A stretch of DNA of 64,000 nt, taken from contig CAWCWV010000017.1 in the NCBI GenBank assembly GCA_963799365.1, positions 1 through 64,000 on the forward strand. The letters are read 5' to 3'. A program made the position numbers and the translations under genes. Of the stretch, positions 51,373 through 60,230 are shown in pieces. The DNA is from Marinirhabdus sp963799365. Its GTDB lineage: Bacteria > Bacteroidota > Bacteroidia > Flavobacteriales > Flavobacteriaceae. Each line of letters opens with the position of its first letter. The stretch's first letter is position 1. The notes below the pieces were generated by a model. It was not told the origin of the DNA. It saw nothing but the letters and a program-made list of their open reading frames with translations, and made no database searches.

Positions 51373-54300
51373 ATGAAAAAAACTATTTTTTATGTAGGGC
51401 TTATGATAGCTTTACTCGCAGCTACGATGACCGTACAAGCGCAAGAAATTTCTGAGTACCAGACTATCTCTCCAGCGGCACTTGCTGAGAGAAGTTCACT
51501 CTTAGAAAACAAACAAACTCCCCCAGGGAGAATGGTTCCAACAACCATTTATGAAACTACGCACGATGGTGGTAATGCCGTTAATATTTCACCTCAGCCA
51601 GGAAATGGTACAAGTGAATATATCAGAATGGCAGGAGCTAATAGATCTATAACAGAAATAGGGATGTTTGTATTTGATTTTTCAGGTACTCTGGCACCTT
51701 ATGATATTACAATAAGTATTTTTTCAGCCTGTAATACAAGTGGAGCTAATGGTTCTTCTTGTAATTCAGGACCTGGAGTTTTAGTTCCAGGGTCTACTCA
51801 AACTATAACTGTTACCCCAAGTACTGCATTTCACGAAGTCGTTTTTAACTATACAGGCTTAGATGTATCGAGTGAAACAGATAATGAGCTTCTTATAAAC
51901 TTAGTTACTACAAGACCAGACATAGCCTGGATTATAGGCAATTCTGGAAGAACTGTAGGGTCTAGAACTTTACAAGAAGATGGTTTTGGAGTAGATATAT
52001 TTGCAGCTTGTGGTCGTGCAACTGGTAATGGATGTACTCGATTTTTTGGACCAGTGCCACCAAATCCATCTGCAATTATGGATTTACGTGTTGTTGCAGA
52101 CGAGGTTGTTGTTGCAACGCCACCTAATGATCTTTGTATAAATGCTGAAGTTATCCAAAATGATGGAACATTCCCGGGAACTTCTAATTTTGCTACAAAT
52201 GAAGTACCTGCACCTCCTGTTTGTGGTACCTCTGTTACTGCCCCTGGTGTATGGTATAAGTTTACTGATATTAGCGGTACTGGTGTAAATGTTACTGCAA
52301 GTGTTTGTGTAGCAAACTATGATACCAAAATTCATGTGTATTCTGGAAGTTGCGATATGCTAACTTGTGTAGGTAGCAATGACGACTTTTGTGGATTACA
52401 AAGTGAATTTTCTTGGATGACTGATGGGTCTTCAGAATATTTAATTTTAGTTTCAGGTTTTGGTGCCGCTACTGGTAATTTTGAACTTGAACTTACAGGC
52501 TTAGCTCCTGGAATATATCCACTAATTAACTGCCCAGGCGATATAACTATAGATGCTGCACCGGGCGCTTGTGAAGCAAACTATGGTTTTGCAACACCAA
52601 CTGCATTAGATCCAGAGGGCGGTTCGGTAACAGTAACACAAACTATGGGACCTGTCTCTCCTGGACCTTTCCCAGTGGGTGACACCATTGTAGAATTTAC
52701 AGCTACCAATGACGCTGCTCCTAACGAGACTACTACATGTAGGTTTACTGTAACTGTGGTAGACAACCAAATTCCAACATTAACCTGTCCAGCAGACATT
52801 AGCCAAAGTAACGATCCTGGCGTTTGTGAAGCACTAGTACCAGTGCCACAGCCTACTATAAATGATAACTGTCCTGACGATTTAACTAACCTAGTAAACG
52901 ATTATAACGGAACTAATGATGCCTCAGGTGTATACCCGGTAGGTACCACTGTAGTAACCTGGACCTATACAGATGCTGGTGGAAACAGTGCAGATTGTAC
53001 TATGGACGTAGTAGTGACCGATGATGAAGCACCAGAAATTGTTTGTGTTGGTGGACCAGGTGTAGGATCTGGCTCAGCAACAGGAACTGGCGCTGCAATC
53101 CCGGACGCCGATCCAGTTGGATTGACAACTACTTTAGATATTACTGATGATTTCAACATTACAGACCTTGATGTAGATCTGGATATTAATCATACTTGGG
53201 TAGGTGACCTTATCGTTACCCTTACCGCACCAGATGGAACCACTTCGGCAGCAATCATTGACCGTCCTGGCTTTACTGGAACAGGTTTTGGATGTTCTGG
53301 AAATGATATTTTGGCAACTCTTGATGACGAAGCAGCAACTGCTGTGGAAGATGAATGTGCTGGATCTGTACCAACAATCGCAGGTTCATTTATACCAAAT
53401 GAGGCACTTTCAGTTTTTGATGGTATGAGCACCTTAGGTACTTGGACTTTAAATGTTAGTGATAATGGTGGTGGTGATACTGGTACTTTGAACGCTTGGA
53501 CGTTGAATTATAGCTATGATGTTGCTACTTCTCCACCATTTAATGTAATCTTAGACGCTAACGGTATGGCTACTGTAAATGTTGCCGATCTATTAGTAAG
53601 TGCAACAGATAACTGTGGTGCTGTAACAGCAACTACCGACGTTACTGGAATTGCTGCATCTTCTATTACAACTGTATTTGACTCTAACAACGGTCTTGGC
53701 GGTGGTAGTGCAGTATACTTTGATGTTACTGTAGGAGCTAACGATATTGAGATCACAGATTTAGATCTTAATACGGGAGACCCAGGAGCCTTTACGGTAG
53801 AGATGTACACCCTAGTAGGAACTTATGTAGGAAACACTGCAAATCCTGCCCCTTGGACATTATCTGCTACAGGTGCTGGTACTGCTTCAGGAACTGTAAA
53901 CGTACCTAGTAATGCAGTACTGGACGCTTCTGTAACATTAACAGCAGGAACTACTTACGGTGTTGCCCTAGTGATGGATGCTACGCACGGTCATTCGTAT
54001 TCAGGAACAGGAACAAATCCTGCACCAGGAATGCTTATGTATAGTAATGCAGACGTAACCCTTAATTTAGGAGCTTCATCTGCTGCGCCATTTGCTGGTA
54101 CAGCGTTTAGCCCTAGAATCTGGAATGGAAGAATTAACTATTTAGTTGAATCTACTACACCAGTACCTGTTGAAAGTTTCATGGTAGATTGTGAAGACGT
54201 AGGAGAGATGACTGTTGAAGTAACAGTTACTGATACCGCTGGAAACACTTCTATGTGTACTGCAACAATAAATGTAATAGACAACATAGATCCTATCTTA

Positions 54301-55059
54301 GTATGTAAAGACTTCACTCTTGAATTAGGAGCAGATGGTACAGCTATGCTAGACCCTATGGACCTTATAGATATGGATCTTACCTTTGAGGCTTGTGGTC
54401 TTAGTGTAGATGCAGTAAGTATGGATGACTTTGACTGTGATGATATAGGAACTCCACAAACAGTAACACTATTCGTAAGTGACCCAAGTGGAAACCTTGC
54501 TTCCTGTACAGCTACCGTAACTGTTGTAGACCTATTGGCTCCAGTAGTTACCTGCCCGGCAGATATGACTATAGATCCAGGAGCAGGCACCCAATTGTAT
54601 GAAGTACCAGATTACTTCGCAGATGGACTTGCTACTGCTCTAGACAACTGTACAGATCCAGTGACGCTATTCACACAGGATCCAGTAGCAGGATCGTTCC
54701 TTGGTGATGGGGTGTATACAGTTACCTTGAGCGCAACAGATGAGTATGGCAACATAGGTACTTGTACCTTCGAACTTACCATCGAAAGCGTTTTAGGTGT
54801 AGACGATAACTCACTAGAGACAGGAATAACACTATATCCTAACCCTGCACAGAACCAAGTGGTACTGTCTAACGCATCTAACATCCTGCTTAACAAAGCA
54901 ACTATGTACGATGTGAATGGGAAGTTAATGAACACTGTAGATCTTACAAATATGAGCACAGAGAAAACAATTGATATTTCTAAATTGGCTTCTGGAGTTT
55001 ATATTGTACAGATAGAAAGTGAAAACGCAAGCGTTGTAAAACGTTTGATTAAAGAATAA
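51373..55059 (+). CDS. Giant HYR-repeat T9SS surface protein 2
   Basis: 1228 residues. Signal peptide MKKTIFYVGLMIALLAATM, then an N-terminal beta domain (about 55-250, VFDFSGTLAPYDITISIFSA), a cysteine-containing pre-peptidase-like domain (about 265-380, VWYKFTDISGTGVNVTA), and HYR modules similar to those of protein 1. A proprotein-convertase-type P domain follows at about 575-715 (DINHTWVGDLIVTLTAPDGT, FGCSGNDILATLDDEA, GTWTLNVSDNGGGDTGTLNA). From residue 718 it equals protein 1 except for one Val/Met change. Ends in the Por sorting domain. So the two proteins have different heads on an identical stalk and anchor. Confidence 0.88.
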   Translation: MKKTIFYVGLMIALLAATMTVQAQEISEYQTISPAALAERSSLLENKQTPPGRMVPTTIYETTHDGGNAVNISPQPGNGTSEYIRMAGANRSITEIGMFVFDFSGTLAPYDITISIFSACNTSGANGSSCNSGPGVLVPGSTQTITVTPSTAFHEVVFNYTGLDVSSETDNELLINLVTTRPDIAWIIGNSGRTVGSRTLQEDGFGVDIFAACGRATGNGCTRFFGPVPPNPSAIMDLRVVADEVVVATPPNDLCINAEVIQNDGTFPGTSNFATNEVPAPPVCGTSVTAPGVWYKFTDISGTGVNVTASVCVANYDTKIHVYSGSCDMLTCVGSNDDFCGLQSEFSWMTDGSSEYLILVSGFGAATGNFELELTGLAPGIYPLINCPGDITIDAAPGACEANYGFATPTALDPEGGSVTVTQTMGPVSPGPFPVGDTIVEFTATNDAAPNETTTCRFTVTVVDNQIPTLTCPADISQSNDPGVCEALVPVPQPTINDNCPDDLTNLVNDYNGTNDASGVYPVGTTVVTWTYTDAGGNSADCTMDVVVTDDEAPEIVCVGGPGVGSGSATGTGAAIPDADPVGLTTTLDITDDFNITDLDVDLDINHTWVGDLIVTLTAPDGTTSAAIIDRPGFTGTGFGCSGNDILATLDDEAATAVEDECAGSVPTIAGSFIPNEALSVFDGMSTLGTWTLNVSDNGGGDTGTLNAWTLNYSYDVATSPPFNVILDANGMATVNVADLLVSATDNCGAVTATTDVTGIAASSITTVFDSNNGLGGGSAVYFDVTVGANDIEITDLDLNTGDPGAFTVEMYTLVGTYVGNTANPAPWTLSATGAGTASGTVNVPSNAVLDASVTLTAGTTYGVALVMDATHGHSYSGTGTNPAPGMLMYSNADVTLNLGASSAAPFAGTAFSPRIWNGRINYLVESTTPVPVESFMVDCEDVGEMTVEVTVTDTAGNTSMCTATINVIDNIDPILVCKDFTLELGADGTAMLDPMDLIDMDLTFEACGLSVDAVSMDDFDCDDIGTPQTVTLFVSDPSGNLASCTATVTVVDLLAPVVTCPADMTIDPGAGTQLYEVPDYFADGLATALDNCTDPVTLFTQDPVAGSFLGDGVYTVTLSATDEYGNIGTCTFELTIESVLGVDDNSLETGITLYPNPAQNQVVLSNASNILLNKATMYDVNGKLMNTVDLTNMSTEKTIDISKLASGVYIVQIESENASVVKRLIKE

Positions 55060-55124
55060 TCCAAAAGATTATTTAACCAACCAAAAGAAACCCTCTTCCA
55101 GAAATGGAAGGGGGTTTCTACTTT
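53522..55124. repeat. 1.6-kb direct repeat, copy 2
   Basis: Second copy of the block at 47561-49163, same orientation. The boundary on the left falls inside a codon run (GCTACTTCTCC shared, sequence before it unrelated). The right boundary lies just after the terminator. Confidence 0.95.
55087..55120 (+). terminator. Terminator of HYR gene 2
   Basis: Same hairpin as at 49126, followed by a better T-tract (CTTTTTATT). Confidence 0.75.
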
Positions 55125-55143
55125 TTATTCCTATTTTTACAAA

Positions 55144-55332
55144 ATGAGAAAAATTGCATGCCTGATTTTAATTTTAACACTCGCCATCTCTTGCAGAGAG
55201 CAGGTTAAAAAAGAAGAAAAAATGATCCCCGTGGAAGCTGACGGTGGTATTGGTGATGGCGCACCTCCTTTAGATTCATTACTTCAAAACCAAAAAGATT
55301 CGCTGCAAACAAAACCTAAAGACACTATTTAA
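55144..55332 (+). CDS. Small lipoprotein
   Basis: 62 residues: signal MRKIACLILILTLAISC with lipobox Cys17, then an acidic/polar tail (EADGGIGDGAPPLDSLL). No known family. Its stop overlaps the ATG of the DoxX-like gene (TAATG), so the two are translationally coupled. Confidence 0.75.
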   Translation: MRKIACLILILTLAISCREQVKKEEKMIPVEADGGIGDGAPPLDSLLQNQKDSLQTKPKDTI

Positions 55333-55682
55333 TGTTACCATGGCATCAATACGTACTGGGCTTGCTATTTATAGTAGCTGGAGCCTATCATTTTCAGAAA
55401 CCTAAAATGTACCAACGTATCATTCCACCATACTTTCCTTCTCCAAGCACATTAGTTGTAGTGAGTGGTATTGCGGAAATGATTGCAGGATTCTTACTCC
55501 TTAACCCAGAAGGTCAAGTCATAGGAGCTTGGGCAATAATTGCGATGCTAGTAGCCTTTATTCCTGTACATGTCTATATGCTACAAAATGAAAAAGCCGC
55601 AATGAAACTTCCAAAATGGGTCTTACTACTTCGGCTACCATTACAGTTTGCACTAATGTATTGGGCGTACCTATATACCTAA
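55332..55682 (+). CDS. DoxX-like membrane protein
   Basis: 116 residues, four hydrophobic helices. YVLGLLFIVAGAYHFQKPKMYQRIIPPYFP is the typical N-terminal part of the DoxX/SURF4-like group. VSGIAEMIAGFLLL and LVAFIPVHVYMLQN are the next helices. Quinone- or redox-linked roles are known for some family members. Coupled with the lipoprotein ahead and one base before the AlkB gene, so a three-gene unit is likely. Confidence 0.87.
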   Translation: MLPWHQYVLGLLFIVAGAYHFQKPKMYQRIIPPYFPSPSTLVVVSGIAEMIAGFLLLNPEGQVIGAWAIIAMLVAFIPVHVYMLQNEKAAMKLPKWVLLLRLPLQFALMYWAYLYT

Positions 55683-55683
55683 T

Positions 55684-56295
55684 ATGGATTTATTTTCTTC
55701 GTCAGCATTTCAGCAAGAACAGTATTTAGACCTGCCAGATGCAGACATTCTTTATTATCCAAGCTTTCTTTCAGATGAAGAAGCAGCGCATTATTTAAAT
55801 ATATTTCAGAATGAAATAGCATGGCAACAAGATGCTATTAAAATCTTCGGAAAAACCTATCAACAACCTAGATTAACAGCGCTGTACGGAGAAAAAGATA
55901 AACATTACAGTTACTCAAATATCACTATGAACACTACTGCATTTACAAAAACTCTTCTTGAAATAAAAAATAAAATTGAAGAAAAATGCAACGCTAGTTT
56001 TAATGTAGTTCTTTTAAACTTATACCGTGACGGTAACGACAGCAATGGTTGGCACAGTGACGATGAAAAAGAACTAGGCGTTAACCCCTTCATAGCTTCA
56101 CTTAGCTTGGGAGAAGATAGATTCTTTCACCTTAGACATAAACAAAATAAAAAATTACGGCATAAAATGAAACTCAATAATGGAAGCTTACTACTTATGA
56201 AAGGAACTACTCAGGAATGTTGGCAGCATCAAATTCCAAAGACTAAAAAGGCCGTAAATACGCGAATAAATCTTACGTTTAGATTTATACACTAA
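55684..56295 (+). CDS. AlkB-family 2-oxoglutarate/Fe(II) dioxygenase
   Basis: 203 residues of the AlkB (2OG-FeII) fold. YHSDDEKELG-type motif is WHSDDEKELG, giving the HxD iron ligands; the distal His is in CWQHQIPKTKK; RINLTFR supplies the 2-oxoglutarate Arg residues. LYRDGNDSNGWH is the substrate/cofactor loop. Likely repairs alkylated DNA or RNA bases by oxidative demethylation; resembles ALKBH2/3-like bacterial forms. Confidence 0.92.
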   Translation: MDLFSSSAFQQEQYLDLPDADILYYPSFLSDEEAAHYLNIFQNEIAWQQDAIKIFGKTYQQPRLTALYGEKDKHYSYSNITMNTTAFTKTLLEIKNKIEEKCNASFNVVLLNLYRDGNDSNGWHSDDEKELGVNPFIASLSLGEDRFFHLRHKQNKKLRHKMKLNNGSLLLMKGTTQECWQHQIPKTKKAVNTRINLTFRFIH

Positions 56296-56318
56296 AAATA
56301 CACTCAATTACAAGGTAT

Positions 56319-56600
56319 ATGGAAAGAGATTTCACCGAAAGAGAATTAGATAGGATTATAGAAATGGCCTGGGAAGACAGAACGCCTTTTGAAGCAATTA
56401 CATTTCAGTTTCAATTGTCTGAACAAGAAGTTATTGAAATTATGCGCCGCGAAATGAAGCCCTCCAGCTTTAGAATGTGGAGAAAACGCGTACAGGGCCG
56501 AAGTACAAAACACGCCAAATTAAGAGATTCTGAAATGGACCGCTTTAAGAGTAGCCGTCAAAAACAGATTACACATAATAAGATTTCAAAAAGAAAATAA
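56319..56600 (+). CDS. TIGR03643 family protein
   Basis: 93 residues. ELDRIIEMAWEDRTPFEAI, then LSEQEVIEIMRREM and MKPSSFRMWRKRVQGR are the hallmark of TIGR03643/DUF2805, a helix-turn-helix-like protein with a basic tail. Function unknown, nucleic-acid binding likely. Convergent with the nuclease gene; the two stop codons are adjacent. Confidence 0.93.
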   Translation: MERDFTERELDRIIEMAWEDRTPFEAITFQFQLSEQEVIEIMRREMKPSSFRMWRKRVQGRSTKHAKLRDSEMDRFKSSRQKQITHNKISKRK

Positions 56601-57380
56601 CTATCCGAAGATATCATTCAACAATACCGCAAGGCGTATCCCACCTTTTTGTAATTGCGCGCGGACTATATCTACATAATCATACATAAACCCATACCCC
56701 AACTTATCGCCTATTTCGGTAGTTGCGTATACCTCTTTACACAATGCCCTACTTTCGTTCATCCAATCTTTTACTGTTCCTTGCTGAAGCGCTTTAAGCT
56801 GGAATTTTGAAAGTTTCGCAGCATTTGTAGCAAGTTCGCTATAGGACATCTCGTAGCTATCCAATATTTTAGTGTCCCAAACGGTGTGCAGGTTAGCCCC
56901 ATCATTAAACCAGCGTACCTGGAAATCGTTACCACCTTTATCATCTGCCACTCCTACGTGCAAGGGTTGGTGCAAATCTCCCATAAAATGTACAAGCATT
57001 TTTAGATAAAAGACCTTTTCTTCCTGTGTTGAAGCTTTATCTTTTAAGACTAAAATACAGGTGTTAATTGCCACATATAGATCTCCTTTTTCACTTTTCT
57101 CTGATGTTTCATAACTTCCGTCAAAAGCAAAGTTCACATAATGCCAAGGTCCGTATTTTCTATAGTTAGCATCACTTTTTATATCGTCTGCATAATTTGA
57201 AACCAAGGCTAACGATTCTCCATTAAGTAGACTATTTATAGCTTTTTTGGTTTTATTTGAAAGGTATTGCTCAGCAATTTTACCAATGGCTCTGTGGCCA
57301 GTTTTACCCCAATCTTCGGTTGCTGAAGTACTTTGAGTGCTTAGAGATACTAATAAAATGGTAATTACGAAACGTAACAT
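56601..57380 (-). CDS. S1/P1-family zinc nuclease
   Basis: 259 residues. Signal peptide MLRFVITILLVSLSTQSTSA; mature start near DWGKTGH gives the N-terminal Trp and His ligands. Further zinc ligands: YADDIKSD, GPWHYVNF, LVHFMGDLHQPLHVG and NLHTVWD. Secreted single-strand nuclease/3'-nucleotidase; a nutrient-acquisition role is typical. Full length. Confidence 0.93.
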   Translation of the reverse strand: MLRFVITILLVSLSTQSTSATEDWGKTGHRAIGKIAEQYLSNKTKKAINSLLNGESLALVSNYADDIKSDANYRKYGPWHYVNFAFDGSYETSEKSEKGDLYVAINTCILVLKDKASTQEEKVFYLKMLVHFMGDLHQPLHVGVADDKGGNDFQVRWFNDGANLHTVWDTKILDSYEMSYSELATNAAKLSKFQLKALQQGTVKDWMNESRALCKEVYATTEIGDKLGYGFMYDYVDIVRAQLQKGGIRLAVLLNDIFG

Positions 57381-57462
57381 ATTTATTGTGTTTATTACAA
57401 ATATACCATTCCCCTTTTGAAGGTATTGTTAAATTAATTCGGAAAATTCAAAATAAAAAAAC

Positions 57463-57470
57463 TATATTTG
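57463..57470 (+). promoter_or_regulatory. Promoter -7 box of the SPFH gene
   Basis: TATATTTG, 37 bases before the ATG; also close to the divergent nuclease gene. Confidence 0.45.
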
Positions 57471-57507
57471 TTTAATATCATTTTAATATCATTATAAATC
57501 AACTATT

Positions 57508-58369
57508 ATGTCGAACGAAAAAATCACTACTCCCTCCAACGGCTACCTTATGCTGTTTGTATTTTTCTTACTTTTTGTTGGTGGTATTGCCGCCATTTTT
57601 ATTACCCGTGTTCCTTGGTTTGGGTTACTCATATTTCTTTGCCTTTTTATTTTACCAGGTTTTGTATTGGTAAATCCTAATGGTTCTCGAGTATTATTAC
57701 TCTTTGGAGAATACAAAGGCACTATAAAAAAGAATGGGCTATTTTGGGTAAATCCGTTTTATACAAAGCAGAAAATTTCGCTACGCGCCAGAAACTTTGA
57801 TAGTGAGCGTTTAAAGGTGAATGACAAACTCGGAAATCCCATTATAATTAGCACCATCTTGGTTTGGCGGGTAAAAGACACTCACAAATCGGCATTCGAT
57901 GTGGATAATTACGAAAACTTTGTTCGCATCCAAACAGATGCTGCAGTTCGTGAATTGGCAAGCAAATATCCTTACGACAATTTTGCAGACGAAGGTACCG
58001 ATGAAGACATTACGCTGCGTTCCAGTATGAGCGAAGTAAACGAAGCGCTTGAAAAAGAACTGGAAGACCGTTTGGACATAGCTGGTATTGAAGTACTGGA
58101 ATCCAGAATTGGTTACCTCGCCTACGCCAATGAAATTGCGAGTGCTATGTTAAGAAGAACAACAAGCTACTGCCATTGTAGCAGCACGTCACAAAATTGT
58201 GGAAGGTGCTGTAAGTATGGTAGAAATGGCTTTGGCAGAATTGAGCCGAAAAGAAATCATCACCCTAGACGAAGAACGAAAAGCAGCTATGGTAAGTAAC
58301 CTGATGGTTATTTTATGTAGTGACAAGGATGCTTCCCCAGTTATAAATGCAGGTACTTTAAACACATAA
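57508..58369 (+). pseudogene. SPFH/band-7 membrane protein, frameshifted
   Basis: A stomatin-like protein. Two N-terminal membrane helices (residues about 12-34 and 37-52), then the SPFH domain (VLVNPNGSRVLLLFGEYKG, SLRARNFDSERLKVNDK, FVRIQTDAAVRELA, GIEVLESRIGYLAYANEI). The frame breaks near 58157 (AAGAAGAACAACAAG). Removing one A restores RRQQATAIVAARHKI and carries the protein on to VSNLMVILCSDK and a TAA at 58367-58369, the expected end for this family. As written, the ORF instead ends at 58299 with an unrelated tail. Membrane scaffold-type function; partner unknown. Confidence 0.85.
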
Positions 58370-58379
58370 AATTATTGAT

Positions 58380-58550
58380 ATGAAAGAATATAAAGTCTTA
58401 CAATCTACTTTTAACTGGACAGAAAACATTCAAAAATTTGAAGATTTACTAAACTCTCATGCACGACAGGGCTGGACAGTAAAAGATATAGAATTAATTG
58501 GTGGTTCTGGCAGCAGTTATATTGCTTTATTAGAAAAAAATAAATCGTGA
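58380..58550 (+). CDS. DUF4177 family small protein
   Basis: 56 residues: MKEYKVLQSTFNW, then FEDLLNSHARQGWTVKDIEL and YIALLEK. The LN-x5-GW(E/T)(V/L) pattern is that of DUF4177. Begins 10 bases after the restored SPFH stop and its TGA overlaps the GTG of the next gene. Confidence 0.85.
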   Translation: MKEYKVLQSTFNWTENIQKFEDLLNSHARQGWTVKDIELIGGSGSSYIALLEKNKS

Positions 58551-59059
58551 GAGTATTTTCTGAAATACAAAAATTCGATCAGTGGTGGGCTCAAATTCTT
58601 ATCTACGGACTTTTCTTGGCTTCTATAGTAGGTATCATACTAGGAATAACCGACATCTCAGAAGGAAATTTTACCGGGTTTTTAATTGGCAGGTTTCCAC
58701 CTTTTCTAATTTTAGGATTACTTTCAGCTGCTTTATTCAACACAAAATTAAAGACCAGAATTGATGAAAAAGGAATCCACTATGGTTTTTTACCCTTTCA
58801 GAAAAAATTAAGAACAGCATCTTGGAAAGAAATTGAAAAGGTTTACATAAGGGAGTATAGGCCATTAAGCGAGTTTGGTGGCTGGGGTTATAAATTCTCA
58901 CTTTCGGGAAAAGGTAAAGTTTATAATACAAAAGGCAATATGGGCATACAGATTGTGTTTAAAGACAGTACCAAAACTTTGGTGGGCACACAACAACCTG
59001 ATGAAGCCCAAAAAGTGATTGATAACTATATTTTAAAAGACACTAGCTATGAAAATTAA
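58547..59059 (+). CDS. Membrane protein with PH-like domain
   Basis: 170 residues from a GTG start that overlaps the DUF4177 stop (GTGA). Two membrane helices (about 14-34 and 46-66) precede a soluble beta-rich part (RIDEKGIHYGFLPFQKK, ASWKEIEKVYIREY, GIQIVFKDSTKTLVGT), the look of bacterial PH-domain proteins. Overlaps the next gene by 11 bases. Function unknown; operon position links it with SPFH. Confidence 0.8.
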   Translation: MRVFSEIQKFDQWWAQILIYGLFLASIVGIILGITDISEGNFTGFLIGRFPPFLILGLLSAALFNTKLKTRIDEKGIHYGFLPFQKKLRTASWKEIEKVYIREYRPLSEFGGWGYKFSLSGKGKVYNTKGNMGIQIVFKDSTKTLVGTQQPDEAQKVIDNYILKDTSYEN

Positions 59060-59987
59060 ATTGCTTTTAATATGCATTGCCCTTACTACAAACCTGTTTG
59101 CTCAGGATAAAGGTAAGATTATTCAAAAGGACATAAGCGTAAGCCCTTTTATTGACGGCACCATACTTACCCCTGAAACTTCCGGCAAATCCCCTTTAGT
59201 TATACTCATTGCCGGCTCAGGACCCACAGACCGAAATGGAAATCAGCAAATGATGACTAACAACCACTTAAAATTTCTAGCCGAAGGTTTGTATAAAGAA
59301 GGTATAGCATCATTTAGGTACGATAAGCGCATCATCAAACAAATGAAGGATAGAACTATTAATGAGGAAAGTATCCGTTTTGATGATTTTATTAAAGATG
59401 TAAAAGATATTGTCGCCTATTTTAAGCGTTCCGAAGCATTTTCAAAAATTATAATATTAGGGCACAGTCAAGGTTCTACTGTGGGAATGATTGCTGCACA
59501 AAATGACGTAGATGGTTATATCTCTGTTGCTGGTCCTGGACGCAGTATTGATAATATGATTGTAGAACAACTTTCACAGCAAGCTCCAGGTTTAAAGGAC
59601 AACGCTCGTACTGCTTTTAACGAATTAGCCGCCAATGGAAGCACACAAAACTACAGTCAGGGATTGGCATCAATTTTTCGTCCCAGCATTCAACCATTTA
59701 TTAGAAGCTGGATGAAATATGACCCAGCGATAGAGCTGGCGAAACTAGACATTCCCGTATTAATTATAACAGGCGATAGAGATTTACAAGTGCTCCCTTC
59801 AGAAGGTGAAGTCTTGAAAACTGCCAAACCCGACGCTACCTATATGATCATCAAAAATATGAATCATATTTTAAAAGAAATAGCTATAAATGATGATGAT
59901 TTGGTAAATCAAAAATCAGATAACGAGCCTAAACGCCCGGTAATACCAGCGCTACTAGAAGCCGTAGCAACATTTGTAAAACAATAA
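59049..59987 (+). CDS. Exported alpha/beta hydrolase (serine aminopeptidase type)
   Basis: 312 residues. Signal peptide MKIKLLLICIALTTNLFAQ. Oxyanion region LVILIAGSGPTDRNGN, nucleophile elbow GHSQGSTVG (Ser near 139), acid Asp in ITGDRDLQV, and His in KNMNHILK. Same type as BAAT/FrsA-like or S33 peptidase-like proteins of Bacteroidota. Substrate unknown. Fourth gene of the SPFH operon. Confidence 0.88.
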   Translation: MKIKLLLICIALTTNLFAQDKGKIIQKDISVSPFIDGTILTPETSGKSPLVILIAGSGPTDRNGNQQMMTNNHLKFLAEGLYKEGIASFRYDKRIIKQMKDRTINEESIRFDDFIKDVKDIVAYFKRSEAFSKIIILGHSQGSTVGMIAAQNDVDGYISVAGPGRSIDNMIVEQLSQQAPGLKDNARTAFNELAANGSTQNYSQGLASIFRPSIQPFIRSWMKYDPAIELAKLDIPVLIITGDRDLQVLPSEGEVLKTAKPDATYMIIKNMNHILKEIAINDDDLVNQKSDNEPKRPVIPALLEAVATFVKQ

Positions 59988-60008
59988 TTATAAAATAGAC
60001 ATCCCTAC

Positions 60009-60164
60009 ATGTCCAAAAAGAAAGCATTCGCATTGCGTATAAATGAAGATACTATGAAAGCCATTGAAAAATGGGCTGCAGACGAGTTTCGCAGCACCAA
60101 TGGACAAATTGAATGGATGCTGTATGAAATGCTTAAAAATAGCAAACGACTACCCAAAAAATAA
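60009..60164 (+). CDS. Arc-like ribbon-helix-helix protein
   Basis: 51 residues: MSKKKAFALRINEDTMKAIE then KWAADEFRSTNGQIEWML. A ribbon-helix-helix fold with an N-terminal strand (AFALRI) as in Arc/MetJ. Probably DNA-binding, small regulator. In Flavobacteriaceae such genes occur beside SPFH-domain genes (family-context knowledge). Follows the hydrolase by 21 bases. Confidence 0.85.
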   Translation: MSKKKAFALRINEDTMKAIEKWAADEFRSTNGQIEWMLYEMLKNSKRLPKK

Positions 60165-60230
60165 AATTTCAGATTAGAGAGTTCTAAAGTTTAAAATAGA
60201 AAATGTATTTTGCGAACAAACTAAACTGCC

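Noticed and set aside
47561..55124. Insertion sequence or prophage as cause of the 1.6-kb repeat
   Set aside because: The repeat contains only the 3' part of the HYR genes; no transposase, integrase or terminal inverted repeats are present.
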